Made by a program: the position numbers and the translations under genes. Below, in pieces: positions 54,578 through 63,725 of a stretch of 64,000 bases of DNA. Origin of the DNA: Leptospira koniambonensis (GTDB lineage Bacteria > Spirochaetota > Leptospiria > Leptospirales > Leptospiraceae); NCBI RefSeq assembly GCF_004769555.1, contig NZ_RQFY01000007.1, forward strand, positions 248,001-312,000. Reading direction: 5' to 3'. Each line of letters opens with the position of its first letter. Position 1 is the first letter of the stretch. The notes under the pieces are model-generated. The model was not told where the DNA came from and searched no databases. It saw only the letters and a program-made list of their open reading frames with translations.

Positions 54578-54924
54578 GCCAAATCCCTTTCAGAAAAATT
54601 TTCCCTTATCTTCCCATTTTCGTTTTGGGTCTGGCCGTGGGCACATTTATCGCCTTCAAATATTCCAGAGGAACTGTGGTTCAGTCCGGAATGGAATGGG
54701 AAGGAAAAGAGATTTGCCTGGATTATTGTGATAATCTTGCGAAATGTATGCAGAAAGAATACCCCCAAACTTCTGAAGACCAATTGTATAAGGTGGAAAA
54801 TTCCTGCTTAAGAGGTTGCAGAAAACATTTCGATAAGATGCAGGTATGCCTTGTGCCGGAGAAAATGGCGAGTTGTTCTGAATTGACTTCTTGTTTGTTT
54901 GGAGAATTAAAAAAGTATTATTAA
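54574..54924 (+). CDS. Membrane-anchored cysteine-rich small protein
   Basis: The 116-residue protein has one N-terminal membrane helix (FPYLPIFVLGLAVGTFIAF) and a C-terminal domain with nine or so cysteines in regular CxxxC-like spacings (CLDYCDNLAKC, CLRGCRKHFDKMQVC, CSELTSC). This looks like a disulfide-stabilised helical hairpin on the periplasmic side. Translational coupling to the glycosyltransferase suggests a joint function. No family known. Confidence 0.65.
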   Translation: MSQIPFRKIFPYLPIFVLGLAVGTFIAFKYSRGTVVQSGMEWEGKEICLDYCDNLAKCMQKEYPQTSEDQLYKVENSCLRGCRKHFDKMQVCLVPEKMASCSELTSCLFGELKKYY

Positions 54925-54931
54925 AACTTTC

Positions 54932-55507
54932 TTAATATTCCCCCTTCCAAAAACGATTTACCTTTTTTACGTAATCTTTCGTTTCTTTGTAAGGCGGGAT
55001 CCCATCGTATTTTTGGACTGCACCTGGTCCAGCGTTGTAAGCCGCAATCGCCATATCAGAATTTCCAAACTTCTTCATCATATCCGCGAGAAACTTAGTC
55101 CCACCTGCGATATTTTCTTCCGGATCAAATGGATTCTCCACTCCTAAAATATCCGCAGTCCCAGGCATGAGCTGCATTAAACCGATCGCACCTTTAGAAG
55201 AAACTGCATTTGGTTTAAAATTGGATTCTGCCTTGATCACTGATTTCACCAGATTCGGATCCAGATGATTTTTATTAGATTCTCTTTCTATAATACTGCT
55301 TAGATCTTTTGGAGTAGGGTCATTCTCCTGGGAGAAAATTCCCTTCATTTTGGAGTCCAACTCTTGGGAAAATTCAGACTCAATCTTTTTAGGTGTAGGA
55401 TCTCCTTCCGGAGCCGGAGGTTTTGGCTGAAATCTCTCAGTAATTCCCTGGATTTCTTCCATTCTGGAGACAATTCTGCGATAAGAGTCTAGATCATCTA
55501 ACTTCAT
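54932..55507 (-). CDS. Lytic transglycosylase (SLT domain)
   Basis: The last 115 of 191 residues form an SLT domain: catalytic glutamate in VIKAESNFKPNAVSSKGAIGLMQLMPGTA, then ENIAGGTKFLADMM and AIAAYNAGPGAVQKYDGIPPYKET. It should cleave peptidoglycan. No signal peptide is present; the N-terminal part is charged, so export may be by the flagellar or another route, as for some spirochaetal enzymes. A GGAGTTCC word lies just upstream (55518). Confidence 0.88.
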   Translation of the reverse strand: MKLDDLDSYRRIVSRMEEIQGITERFQPKPPAPEGDPTPKKIESEFSQELDSKMKGIFSQENDPTPKDLSSIIERESNKNHLDPNLVKSVIKAESNFKPNAVSSKGAIGLMQLMPGTADILGVENPFDPEENIAGGTKFLADMMKKFGNSDMAIAAYNAGPGAVQKYDGIPPYKETKDYVKKVNRFWKGEY

Positions 55508-55669
55508 ACAAACCTCAGGAGTTCCTACCTAAGCCAAAATGGCTAATCTTCGTACCCTTATTATGTCTCTCGGAAGAAAACCCAGATCCGATTAGTCTTT
55601 TTTGCAGGTTTTAGAAAGGAAATCAAAGGGTTTCTTGAAAAAACCCGGCGCCTAAGAACGATAGACCGC

Positions 55670-57970
55670 GTGATAGAAATAGAGATAGTCACAACTCCAA
55701 GGCTCACAGCCTTTCCAGTATTCTTGGCCTTCAGCCGAGGGTACTTTGAAGAAGAAGACGTACTTGTCAGAGTTCGAGCGCTCAAAAGTTACGAGGCAGT
55801 ACTTGCTCACTTGAGAGAAGGCAGGGCAGAAGCTGGAGAAATTCCTTTCACCGCATGGGCTCATCAACAACTCAAGAAAACTTCTCCCCATTGGACTTTT
55901 TATAGAGGCATCATTTTATCTTGTTTGGTGCATGGATTTTATTCCGCGTCTTATATGGAAGCAGAGTCTATCCGAGATTCATATCATAGTTTTTTACCAA
56001 TCTTGCATCCTTATTCCTTGGATAGATTCGTAGCAGAGGAATTTTTCCGTTCCGAAAATTACCATCGCAGAAAACCTGTGCCTTATCTTACTACAAGGCC
56101 TACGTTACTCGCTCATGAATTCATTCGTGCGGAGTGTTTGGGCGCGGCCGCGTCTTTACAAGAGTATCCATTCTTCGGGGAGAAGGGTTACTGTCTCACA
56201 GTAGAAAACGAGATCCCTCCTTATTATTTACCTACGAATATGATTGCATTCACAGGAAGGTTTGCTTCTAAATTTCCGGAAGAAGCAAATAGAGTTTCCA
56301 GAGCGATTAAAAAGGCAATGGAAGATCTTGCAAATAATGTGGCTTACGAAGGAGATTCTTTTGTAGCTGATTGGGTAGGTCCTTGCCCTTGGAAACCAGG
56401 AGAACTAGACGGATTTTATAGAAGGCCAGTTCCTGAACTCGGAAAAATTTTATCCGGAATGCCTTCCTTGGAAGATGTACGTTTCGTGATGGAAATGTAC
56501 GGAAAAACTTTCCCAGGTTTAGACGGGGGGAAGAAAATTTTAGAAAATCTGGCACATTCAGTAGCAGATAATCCTTTTCCTAAATTTCCTTCTTCCATCA
56601 CTCAAACAAATTCTAAACTTTATAACGGATATTATTCAAACGGGAAAGCAAAGTTTGGGAATATTGTAAAAGATATCTCTCCTCTCCGAAGTTTAGTCTC
56701 CGAAATGAAAGAATTGGCACTTTCCCTATTTTTAGGAAGAAGAGAAGTTGCTCTGGACACACAACTTCCTAAAAGCCCATACCTTTTTATACGTTCCACA
56801 GTGAATGCAATATTAGATTATTTGAATCAAGAGATCCGAGACATAGAGGAAAAGAACAAAAGACTTTCAGAAGATAATTATCTCTTAGAAACCAGATTAG
56901 ATATAAGCGATCTAAAACGCCAGACTACTGAAGAAAGATATCGTTATATGTTCGAGTTTGCAACAGATGCAATGATCATAGTGAACGCAGATACAAGAAT
57001 GATCGTGGATGCAAACAGAAGATTCAGAGAAGTTTCAGGATACCAAACCTCAGAGATCAAAAATATCAGGCTTGCAAGAGTTCTTCCTGATATCTTGGAA
57101 CAAACAGAACTAAAATCTCCTGGTGGAAAAGACCAAAATATGACTTTCATTCCGGAAGCAGGTTTGATCTTAAAAGACGGCACGAAATTTTCAGTGGGCC
57201 TGAGTGTAACAGGTTTTAGTGCTGAGACAAAGAGATTTTACCAGATCCAAGTAAATGATAACGCATTAATTTTAGAGTCAGAGAAGATCAAACATGAGTT
57301 TATATCCAATATATCTCATGAACTTAGATCTCCTATGACAAATATCCAAGGATATTTCGACCTTCTATTTGTGGATGAACAACTTCCTTTGAACGAAGAT
57401 CAGAAGGGAATGACAGATGTGATTCGCAAGAATGTAAGAAGGCTGAATTTCCTAATAGATAACCTTCTACAATTGGAGAAAAAGGATTCACAAACTTCTG
57501 AAGAGATGTACGAAATTTTTGATCCGTTAACCGTGATCGAAGAAGTTCTTTATATTAATTCTCCTTCTGCATCCGAAAGCGGACTTACGGTGACTACTAC
57601 TCTTTCTGAAAATCTAAAACTCAAAGGAGTGAGATTCGAATTTTCTCAGATCATCACAAATTTTTTCGTGAACGCGATAAAATATACGGAAAAAGGCGGA
57701 ATCGATGTCTCTCTTAAAAAGATCGCGGATAAAAAAGTAGAGGTTCGATTTACAGACACCGGGATCGGTATAGATCCTAAATATAAAGAGCTGATCTTCG
57801 AAAGATTTTTTAGGATACCAGACCAAAGGAACAGGACTGTGGGCGGTACTGGACTTGGACTTTCTATCAGTCGGACTTTAATTAATAAAATGGGAGGAGA
57901 AGTCATCGTAGAGCCAAACCAAAAAGGTGGCAGCATTTTTAAGGTGATTTTACCTTTGTATTCTGAATGA
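55670..57970 (+). CDS. Sensor histidine kinase with fused substrate-binding (NMT1/THI5-like) domain
   Basis: The 766-residue protein starts with GTG and has no signal peptide or membrane segment. Residues 1 to about 300 resemble periplasmic-binding/NMT1-like proteins (PVFLAFSRGYFEEEDVLVRV). A coiled coil at about 385-420 leads to a PAS domain (about 425-535), then HisKA (ISNISHELRSPMTN, histidine near 549) and a complete ATPase domain (NFFVNAIKYTEKG, GTGLGLSISRTL). It probably senses a cytosolic small molecule. No response regulator is adjacent. Confidence 0.82.
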   Translation: MIEIEIVTTPRLTAFPVFLAFSRGYFEEEDVLVRVRALKSYEAVLAHLREGRAEAGEIPFTAWAHQQLKKTSPHWTFYRGIILSCLVHGFYSASYMEAESIRDSYHSFLPILHPYSLDRFVAEEFFRSENYHRRKPVPYLTTRPTLLAHEFIRAECLGAAASLQEYPFFGEKGYCLTVENEIPPYYLPTNMIAFTGRFASKFPEEANRVSRAIKKAMEDLANNVAYEGDSFVADWVGPCPWKPGELDGFYRRPVPELGKILSGMPSLEDVRFVMEMYGKTFPGLDGGKKILENLAHSVADNPFPKFPSSITQTNSKLYNGYYSNGKAKFGNIVKDISPLRSLVSEMKELALSLFLGRREVALDTQLPKSPYLFIRSTVNAILDYLNQEIRDIEEKNKRLSEDNYLLETRLDISDLKRQTTEERYRYMFEFATDAMIIVNADTRMIVDANRRFREVSGYQTSEIKNIRLARVLPDILEQTELKSPGGKDQNMTFIPEAGLILKDGTKFSVGLSVTGFSAETKRFYQIQVNDNALILESEKIKHEFISNISHELRSPMTNIQGYFDLLFVDEQLPLNEDQKGMTDVIRKNVRRLNFLIDNLLQLEKKDSQTSEEMYEIFDPLTVIEEVLYINSPSASESGLTVTTTLSENLKLKGVRFEFSQIITNFFVNAIKYTEKGGIDVSLKKIADKKVEVRFTDTGIGIDPKYKELIFERFFRIPDQRNRTVGGTGLGLSISRTLINKMGGEVIVEPNQKGGSIFKVILPLYSE

Positions 57971-58641
57971 ATCAAAAAAGAACGTATTTAATCGTATCCA
58001 TACTCATTGCTTCCTTGATCGGAATTTTTTATCTTCTATTTCCGGGAACTTCTACAAAAGAAAACACAAACTATCAAGGTGGACTCACAGAAGAGACTTT
58101 GACTAGACAAGAAAACTCCTTATTCGAAGGAGGATCTTTCTTAGATTTTTCAGGACATGTAGAAGAGACAGCCTCCGGACCAGTCGCAGTCGCCGAAGAG
58201 CCAACTTCTAAGCCTAGCAAGACAAAATCTTATTTAGAAAGTTTAAGTCCAGAAGAGAGAGCAAAATTATATGAACAAATGTATGAGAAGTTCAAACCTC
58301 TTACCGAAAAATTCCCTAACAATTCTCTAATCCCTAAAAAACTTTCGGAAGAAGAAATCGCTAAGAAAAAAGAGAATGAAGACCATTATTATAGGATTCA
58401 AAGAGAAATTTTAGAAAGAAAGGATGTTCCTAAAGAAGAAATGTCCTTCTATCTAAATGCAAAACTAAAACGGTCTGATGATATGTTGGAGATCCTGAAA
58501 TACGGAATGGAAAATTATCAAAAATTAGTGAGTGAAAATCCAAAAAGCGCCAATCCAGAATATGAGAAACTTGTAAAAGAAAGATTGGATGGAATTTCTA
58601 AGAGTAGAGAAGAAGTGATCTCTGCACAAAAAGGAAACTAA
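57967..58641 (+). CDS. Membrane-anchored charged protein coupled to the sensor kinase
   Basis: The 224-residue protein has one N-terminal membrane helix (TYLIVSILIASLIGIFYLLF) and a long, charged helical exterior part (SPEERAKLYEQMYEKFKPL). It overlaps the kinase gene by ATGA, so both are co-expressed. No family is recognised. It might act as an accessory sensor or an envelope protein, but nothing in the sequence proves this. Confidence 0.65.
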   Translation: MNQKRTYLIVSILIASLIGIFYLLFPGTSTKENTNYQGGLTEETLTRQENSLFEGGSFLDFSGHVEETASGPVAVAEEPTSKPSKTKSYLESLSPEERAKLYEQMYEKFKPLTEKFPNNSLIPKKLSEEEIAKKKENEDHYYRIQREILERKDVPKEEMSFYLNAKLKRSDDMLEILKYGMENYQKLVSENPKSANPEYEKLVKERLDGISKSREEVISAQKGN

Positions 58642-58643
58642 GT

Positions 58644-59408
58644 TTAAGGACTTTTACGTTTTCTTTTAAGACTTCTTTTGTTTTGAGGAGTTTTTGCTTT
58701 TTTAGCAGCGGGTTTTTTGGCAGAAGGTAATTTCATTTTGTTTAATGTATGAATTAAATTCACAAGTTCTTCTGGATTCAAAACGGAAAGAATAGAAATT
58801 ACTTTTTGAAAACCTACCTGCTGTAAAAGATCTACCGCGTTTTTAGTTCCTAAACCTTTTAATAAAGCCGGGATCTCTGAAATGGATCTTTTACGGATCC
58901 ATTCTGCACATTCTCCCGGAGTTAAAGCCTTGGTTAGAGGAACAAAATCTTTTACTGGCAATGCCTTAGTTAATTCCAGAAAAGAATCTATACCGATCGC
59001 ATTCAGATAAGCAATCGAAGAATCAGGTCCTATATTTGTTAAGATCTCTACAATGGTTTTAGAACCTATCGTATGATTAATCTTAGAAACATCTAAAGGA
59101 GAAATAGACTCCGCTAAAAATTTTAGATCTTTGAGACCCAGATGTTTTACATAATATACCAGATCAGAAGGAACTGTGTTCTGGATCAGATCCACAAGGG
59201 TTGTTTCTTGGATGGATTGTAAAAGAGTTACGATTTCCTGTTCGCTTAAATTTTGGCTTAAGAATAAAAGTTTTTTATGATCCACCTTTTCCGAAATGGA
59301 AAACAACGCTTCATAACCTAGGTTACGGAATAACTGGAAGGATTTTTGAGGTCCTAATTTATCCAGGTATTCTAATGCGTTTTGGATGGTGGATATTACC
59401 TTCTTCAT
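58644..59408 (-). CDS. Helical-repeat protein with basic tail
   Basis: The 254-residue protein is built from helical repeats of roughly 30-35 residues (for example LLFLSQNLSEQEIVTLLQ, KFLAESISPLDVSKINHT), reminiscent of MgtE-N or FliG-like superhelices. It ends in a tail of about 25 residues rich in lysine and arginine (KKPAAKKAKTPQNKRSLK). It overlaps the upstream gene by ATGA. Function unknown; nucleic-acid contact by the tail is possible. Confidence 0.6.
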   Translation of the reverse strand: MKKVISTIQNALEYLDKLGPQKSFQLFRNLGYEALFSISEKVDHKKLLFLSQNLSEQEIVTLLQSIQETTLVDLIQNTVPSDLVYYVKHLGLKDLKFLAESISPLDVSKINHTIGSKTIVEILTNIGPDSSIAYLNAIGIDSFLELTKALPVKDFVPLTKALTPGECAEWIRKRSISEIPALLKGLGTKNAVDLLQQVGFQKVISILSVLNPEELVNLIHTLNKMKLPSAKKPAAKKAKTPQNKRSLKRKRKSP

Positions 59409-60304
59409 CCCAAAATATCCGAGAGTAGGTCCAGAACCAAAGGAGAAAGAGATCTTTTAGCGTGGACCTTTCTAATATTAGACGCTGCATCTTCTGAAAT
59501 TTTACCGATCCATAAATCCAATTCAGGTTCTGAAAGACCTATAAACTCTTTCAAAGTTTCCTTTCTATAATGATTCAGTAATGTGTCTCTGCTCACGGAG
59601 TATAAATTTTCCATGGCTCCGCGAACTTTTTCATCACTTGCAATCGCTCTTCTGATCCTATCGGTTCCAGCACCGAATCTGGAAGTTTCGAGCCTTCCTA
59701 GATCGTTAAAACCTGTTTGGAAAAGGATTTTCAAAGTGTTTCGGATCACTGCTTGGATTTCTTGAGTTCCAGAACCTATGGAAACGAAGTCAGCAATCCT
59801 TTCAGTAAATGTAGGCAATAGAGAAGATAAAAATTGAGAGATCTGTTTTTCCAAACCCGCAGCTTGAAAAACTCCATGCAAAGGATTTATCTTTTTATGA
59901 AATTCGTTTAGGACCTTCTCTAAACCTTGGGAGAAGATCGCCTGAACTTCCGGTTGATTCAGAATTCCTAAAATCAGATTTTTAGAAGGAGCGGCTTGAG
60001 TTCCTGCAATAAATTCTACAATAGAATCCATAGATTCTTCTGAAAGGAATTCATCTGCAGAAGTGTAGGGGAATGCTTTCTCTATTGGAAATTCTTCTGC
60101 TAAAACTTTTAGTTTTTCTTCGGGAAGACGAGCAAGACCCAAAGCAGAAGGAGAAATTGAAAGATCCTCTGGAAAAATTTCCTCTAAGCTGGATCTAAAT
60201 AAAAAATGTAAACTTTTACGTATGCTGTTTTCCAGAACTCCGGGTTTAGTGATCCAGTTCTCTACCCTAGTTTTGCGGGAAACAAATCTTTTCCAAAATG
60301 CCAA
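59405..60304 (-). CDS. Helical protein of unknown function
   Basis: The 299-residue protein is predicted to be mainly helical, without membrane segments or cysteines. Several amphipathic blocks are visible (FSQGLEKVLNEFHKKINPL, IQAVIRNTLKILFQTGFN). It lies in a leftward set: alr, PlsC-like, this gene, helical-repeat gene, all closely spaced or overlapping. No family recognised. Confidence 0.6.
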   Translation of the reverse strand: MAFWKRFVSRKTRVENWITKPGVLENSIRKSLHFLFRSSLEEIFPEDLSISPSALGLARLPEEKLKVLAEEFPIEKAFPYTSADEFLSEESMDSIVEFIAGTQAAPSKNLILGILNQPEVQAIFSQGLEKVLNEFHKKINPLHGVFQAAGLEKQISQFLSSLLPTFTERIADFVSIGSGTQEIQAVIRNTLKILFQTGFNDLGRLETSRFGAGTDRIRRAIASDEKVRGAMENLYSVSRDTLLNHYRKETLKEFIGLSEPELDLWIGKISEDAASNIRKVHAKRSLSPLVLDLLSDILG

Positions 60305-60314
60305 AAGTTACTCC

Positions 60315-61454
60315 TCAGGCGCCCATCGTGGACCAAACCGTATCCAGTTTAGGAAGATGGTACGTGAGTTGGTTTCTATGATATAAGACCAGATTTTTCT
60401 TCTTTAAATTATGAAGATCTTTTGGGATCTGAAATAATTTTTCCAAGAAAACTATATCGTTTCCTTCTAATTTTAGGAACCCACCTTTTTTGGCCTTCTC
60501 TAAAAAAGAATCGAATGCATGTTTTAGCGCTTCTGTTTTGAATTTTTCAGAAATATAAATTTCAGGATGGGTTTTTTTAATCTTCTCCGCTAATGATGTG
60601 AGAAGTGAAAATAATTTTTCCTTACTTTCTTTAGCTTTCCCTTCGCATTTTAATACCATATAAGAAGCTAAATTTCCTGCGGTGATTGTATATCCACTTC
60701 CTAATTTTTCTTTTACGATCCCTGTAACTTGGTCTGCATCTGCATCTTCCGGAATAGGGAATTGTTCTCCATATCCTATATGAAGTTCTGATTTTTTAGA
60801 AGAGAAATAATCATAAGTCAAAGTGAAGGATGTAAAATTCAAATTTTTGAATTTGCTTCTGAGGAAATAGACTCCTTTTTTCACTTGAGCCATGTATCCG
60901 TCTTGGTTAAAAACTCCTTCCGGAAAAAGGAAAAGATTTCTTCCTTCTGAGATCCTGTCCGAAAGATAACCCCATTCTTGATCCACCATTTCTCTTAAGA
61001 GTCCTTTTTTCAAAAGTTCTCTTGCGTTATCTCTGAATGGTCTTTTGATAGGAACACAACCAATATAATCCAAATATTTAGGGATTAATCCTGATTTATC
61101 TATAAGTAAAAAGATTAATTTCAGAAGTCCTTTTGGTTTGAACTCCTTCACTAAAAAATCTTTTCCTAATATATCTTCTCGAGCCGGGATCGCAAATTTA
61201 ATAGATGGATGAATATGAGGATATACTGCAGCAAGAGCTGGAACATCACCTTCCCAAACATGATTTGCCATTAAGATAGAAGGATAGGGGGCTTCTAAAA
61301 TTTTTTTAGGATTATTCGCTGGAAAATGTTCTTCGAAACCATCAAAAAGTATCCCTCTCGCTTTGAATACGATCCTGATCAAAAAACTATATGTTTTAGT
61401 AGTGTATACGGGCTGAACTTGTTTGGGAGTTTCTTTTTCTGTAATCGGATCCAT
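60315..61454 (-). CDS. PlsC-like acyltransferase
   Basis: The 379-residue protein has the glycerophosphate acyltransferase blocks: ANHVWEGD (HX4D), GCVPIKRPFRDN and LFLFPEGVFNQDG (FPEG). It is longer than typical 1-acyl-glycerol-3-phosphate acyltransferases (about 240), with an additional C-terminal region of about 130 residues. The substrate may be lysophosphatidic acid or another lipid. It follows alr by 18 bases. Confidence 0.82.
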   Translation of the reverse strand: MDPITEKETPKQVQPVYTTKTYSFLIRIVFKARGILFDGFEEHFPANNPKKILEAPYPSILMANHVWEGDVPALAAVYPHIHPSIKFAIPAREDILGKDFLVKEFKPKGLLKLIFLLIDKSGLIPKYLDYIGCVPIKRPFRDNARELLKKGLLREMVDQEWGYLSDRISEGRNLFLFPEGVFNQDGYMAQVKKGVYFLRSKFKNLNFTSFTLTYDYFSSKKSELHIGYGEQFPIPEDADADQVTGIVKEKLGSGYTITAGNLASYMVLKCEGKAKESKEKLFSLLTSLAEKIKKTHPEIYISEKFKTEALKHAFDSFLEKAKKGGFLKLEGNDIVFLEKLFQIPKDLHNLKKKNLVLYHRNQLTYHLPKLDTVWSTMGA

Positions 61455-61472
61455 CCAGTTCCTCTTCTCTTT

Positions 61473-62606
61473 TTATTCTGCTATTTTTTTAGGGACCGAC
61501 TCGCTGATCCGAGTGGTAACTTCATAATTGATCGTATAAGTCCAGTTTGCATGTTCATCTGCAGAAATTTCTTCTTCTTTATCTTTGCCTAAAATAGTAA
61601 CCACATCTCCGATCTCAGCATCATGAATATGTGTGATATCCAACATTGTCATGTTCATACAGATCCTTCCCAGGATCTTTGCTCTTTTTCCTTTTACGAG
61701 CATAACCCCATTATTGGAAAGTTTACGATCCAGGCCTTCGTAATAACCAACAGGCACTACTGCGATCCTTGTAGGAGCACTTGTTTGGTAGGTAGAACCA
61801 TAACCTACAAAACTATCTTCTGGAACAGTTTTGATATGAACAATTCGGGTCTTCCAAGAAAGAACTGGAGAAAGATTAAAATCTTTTTTGCCGCTTAAAT
61901 GTAATGAAAGTCGAGTCTGCAAACTCGGCCATAGACCATAGAGAGAAATTCCTACTCGAACTAGGTCATAATGAGCTTCCGGAAACAACATGGTAGAAGC
62001 AGAGGCACATGCATGTTTCACTAAATTTTTGAATCCGTATTTTTCTGCGAGAAGGATCGCTTCTGAAAAAGACTTCATCTGTTCTTTGGAATATTTCTGC
62101 TCTAGTACATCCTCTGTACTTGCGAAATGGGTAGCGATCCCATCTAATCTCAAACCTTCGGACTTGATCTCAGAAAATGTTCTTTCTAAGTCTGCGCCGA
62201 AAAATCCAAGACGAGCCATTCCGGTATCCACCTTCAAATGGATCTGAGGAGAAGGTTTACAATTTGTTAAAATTCTTACTTCTTCCGTGCGAGATACAAT
62301 GATCCAAAAATTCGAATCTGAAACTTCAGCGGTCCTATCTGCAAGGCCTGGAACTTCCCCCATGATTAAGATCTTAAACTCAGGATACTTCCCACGCAGA
62401 AGTTTTGCTTCTTCCAACGAATTGACCCCGAAAAGATCTGCACCTGCTTTATGAGCAAGCTCCGCAGTTTCTAAAAGTCCATGACCGTATGCGTTTGATT
62501 TAATAACTGCGGTGAGTAAGGTTTTAGGGGAGAGAAGTGCGCGAAAATTTTTCAGGTTCGCTGAGATCGCTGCTCTGGAAAGTTCTATCCAAGTTCTGTC
62601 TTTCAT
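61473..62606 (-). CDS. alr: Alanine racemase
   Basis: This PLP enzyme provides D-alanine for peptidoglycan. The 377-residue protein opens with WIELSRAAISANLKNFR and has the PLP lysine Lys36 in AVIKSNAYGHG. The second catalytic base is the tyrosine in SFVGYGSTYQT, with the C-terminal beta domain ending in YEVTTRISESVPK. It is the first gene of a leftward set. Confidence 0.94.
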   Translation of the reverse strand: MKDRTWIELSRAAISANLKNFRALLSPKTLLTAVIKSNAYGHGLLETAELAHKAGADLFGVNSLEEAKLLRGKYPEFKILIMGEVPGLADRTAEVSDSNFWIIVSRTEEVRILTNCKPSPQIHLKVDTGMARLGFFGADLERTFSEIKSEGLRLDGIATHFASTEDVLEQKYSKEQMKSFSEAILLAEKYGFKNLVKHACASASTMLFPEAHYDLVRVGISLYGLWPSLQTRLSLHLSGKKDFNLSPVLSWKTRIVHIKTVPEDSFVGYGSTYQTSAPTRIAVVPVGYYEGLDRKLSNNGVMLVKGKRAKILGRICMNMTMLDITHIHDAEIGDVVTILGKDKEEEISADEHANWTYTINYEVTTRISESVPKKIAE

Positions 62607-62769
62607 TCTTTGAAATTAGCGTAGGAACTCTAGTCATGAGCCCCTTTTACGGCTAGCCTGTCATTCGGATTTTTCCTTTCGACCGGAAGGAAAAAAGGGT
62701 TTCCCGAGTGAGGAAATACAAACAGACTGCCCGGGAAACGGCTAAACAAATCCTTAAGGATTCCCCCGG
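62607..62769. promoter_or_regulatory. Divergent promoter region of alr and an SRPBCC-type gene
   Basis: It contains a 9-base hairpin (TTTTTCCTT/AAGGAAAAA, 62670-62695) and a 14-base palindrome, AATCCTTAAGGATT (62749-62762), that supplies the AAGGA ribosome site of the rightward gene. A GGAACTCT near-match of the dispersed word is at 62623. No clear -35/-10 pairs were assigned. Confidence 0.4.
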
Positions 62770-63258
62770 ATGAAACAATATAAAGTAGTACAAACTTTCC
62801 CAGTTCCCCTCCAAGATCTACTCAGAGCTAGAGAAGATAGATACAAATATCTAGATCGATTCCCAGAGTTGAAAAACGTGGAATTATTGGAGGAAAGAAA
62901 AGAGGGAAACAAAGTTTACCAAAAAAGAAAGGTAAAGTTAGCCGAATCCCTGCCAAAGGTGCTTGCTACACTTCTTTCGGATCCTTCTCTTTTAGAAGAT
63001 TCCGTTTTCGATATCTCCACAAACACCCATGAGTTTACGATTGCACCTCCTGGAAACGATTCAATTGTCACCATCAAGGGTTTTTCCGTATACAAGGAGC
63101 TAAGCCCGCTTGAGTCAGAGAGAAGTTACGAAGTAAAAGTAAGCTCAGGAGTATTCCTAATGGGCTCTGTGATCGAAACAGTCATCGAAGAGATCCATAG
63201 ACATTCTTTAGAGAAGGACAAGAACTCCATCTCCGAGTTCCTGAAAAAGGGAGATTGA
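62770..63258 (+). CDS. SRPBCC-like (DUF2505-type) protein
   Basis: The 162-residue protein begins with a strand and helix (YKVVQTFPVPLQDLLRAREDRY), has a central beta-sheet, and a long final helix (MGSVIETVIEEIHRHSLEKD). This is the START/SRPBCC layout, most like DUF2505. A hydrophobic ligand or lipid is likely, but no function is established. Confidence 0.6.
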   Translation: MKQYKVVQTFPVPLQDLLRAREDRYKYLDRFPELKNVELLEERKEGNKVYQKRKVKLAESLPKVLATLLSDPSLLEDSVFDISTNTHEFTIAPPGNDSIVTIKGFSVYKELSPLESERSYEVKVSSGVFLMGSVIETVIEEIHRHSLEKDKNSISEFLKKGD

Positions 63259-63271
63259 ACGAATTTTTAGG

Positions 63272-63291
63272 TTCACGCAAAGCCGCAAAGG
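63272..63291. repeat. Short intergenic word of the 'cgcaaagccgcaaag' class
   Basis: TTCACGCAAAGCCGCAAAGG belongs to a class of short intergenic words common in several bacterial groups. The end of the GC-rich element near 1380 looks related. Function unknown. Confidence 0.35.
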
Positions 63292-63314
63292 TTAGAAGAT
63301 TTTTGTAGAAGTGC

Positions 63315-63725
63315 CTACAAATCTAGATCCAATTTGCTCGGTAGTCCAGGCTTTGCTAGTAAAAGTTCTTCTCCCAAATTGAAGACTCCCCAAGCAGGCT
63401 TGGATTCTTGTATCGCTGGCAGTATTTCTGAGAATCTATCATCGGAGAGGATGGTTTCGTAGTCAGGATCTTCTTCTTCCAATTGTAATATACTCCAACC
63501 TAAAGAATCTAATTCCTCTAGGAGTGTGGTACTTACGCCACAGTCTCCGCAAGACTTAGGAGTTAAGATTAGTACGATTCCTTTTTTTTCATTCTTCTCT
63601 GCGCTCGAGATCGCTTCCTGTTTGGAATGAAAAACAAAAGAAGAAGTTTTCAAGAAGGTAAACTTCTCTTTGTTAATGTAAATCAGCGTACCTAAAATAA
63701 CCCAAAAAACCCCGAAAAAGCTCAA
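63315..63725 (-). CDS. Thioredoxin-fold membrane-anchored protein
   Basis: The 136-residue protein has an N-terminal hydrophobic anchor (FFGVFWVILGTLIYI). The thioredoxin-like domain has its active-site motif written CGDC (LTPKSCGDCGVSTTLLEEL). The redox pair is thus intact, but the flanking sequence differs from true thioredoxins. It may act as a periplasmic disulfide reductase or merely a fold relative. Confidence 0.65.
   Translation of the reverse strand: MSFFGVFWVILGTLIYINKEKFTFLKTSSFVFHSKQEAISSAEKNEKKGIVLILTPKSCGDCGVSTTLLEELDSLGWSILQLEEEDPDYETILSDDRFSEILPAIQESKPAWGVFNLGEELLLAKPGLPSKLDLDL

Larger units (their letters stand above)
29954..55525. repeat. Zone dense in the dispersed word GGAACTCC
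   Basis: Twenty-four of the 29 exact copies in the window fall here. Starts: 29954, 30658, 31815, 32005, 34426, 37512, 39028, 40318, 42992, 43281, 44645, 45548, 46692, 47657, 47816, 48188, 48277, 49553, 51822, 53551, 53829, 54149, 54490, 55518. Copies outside are at 1148, 6828, 9168, 21099 and 21771. Most have an A directly before GG. Both orientations occur. Confidence 0.85.
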
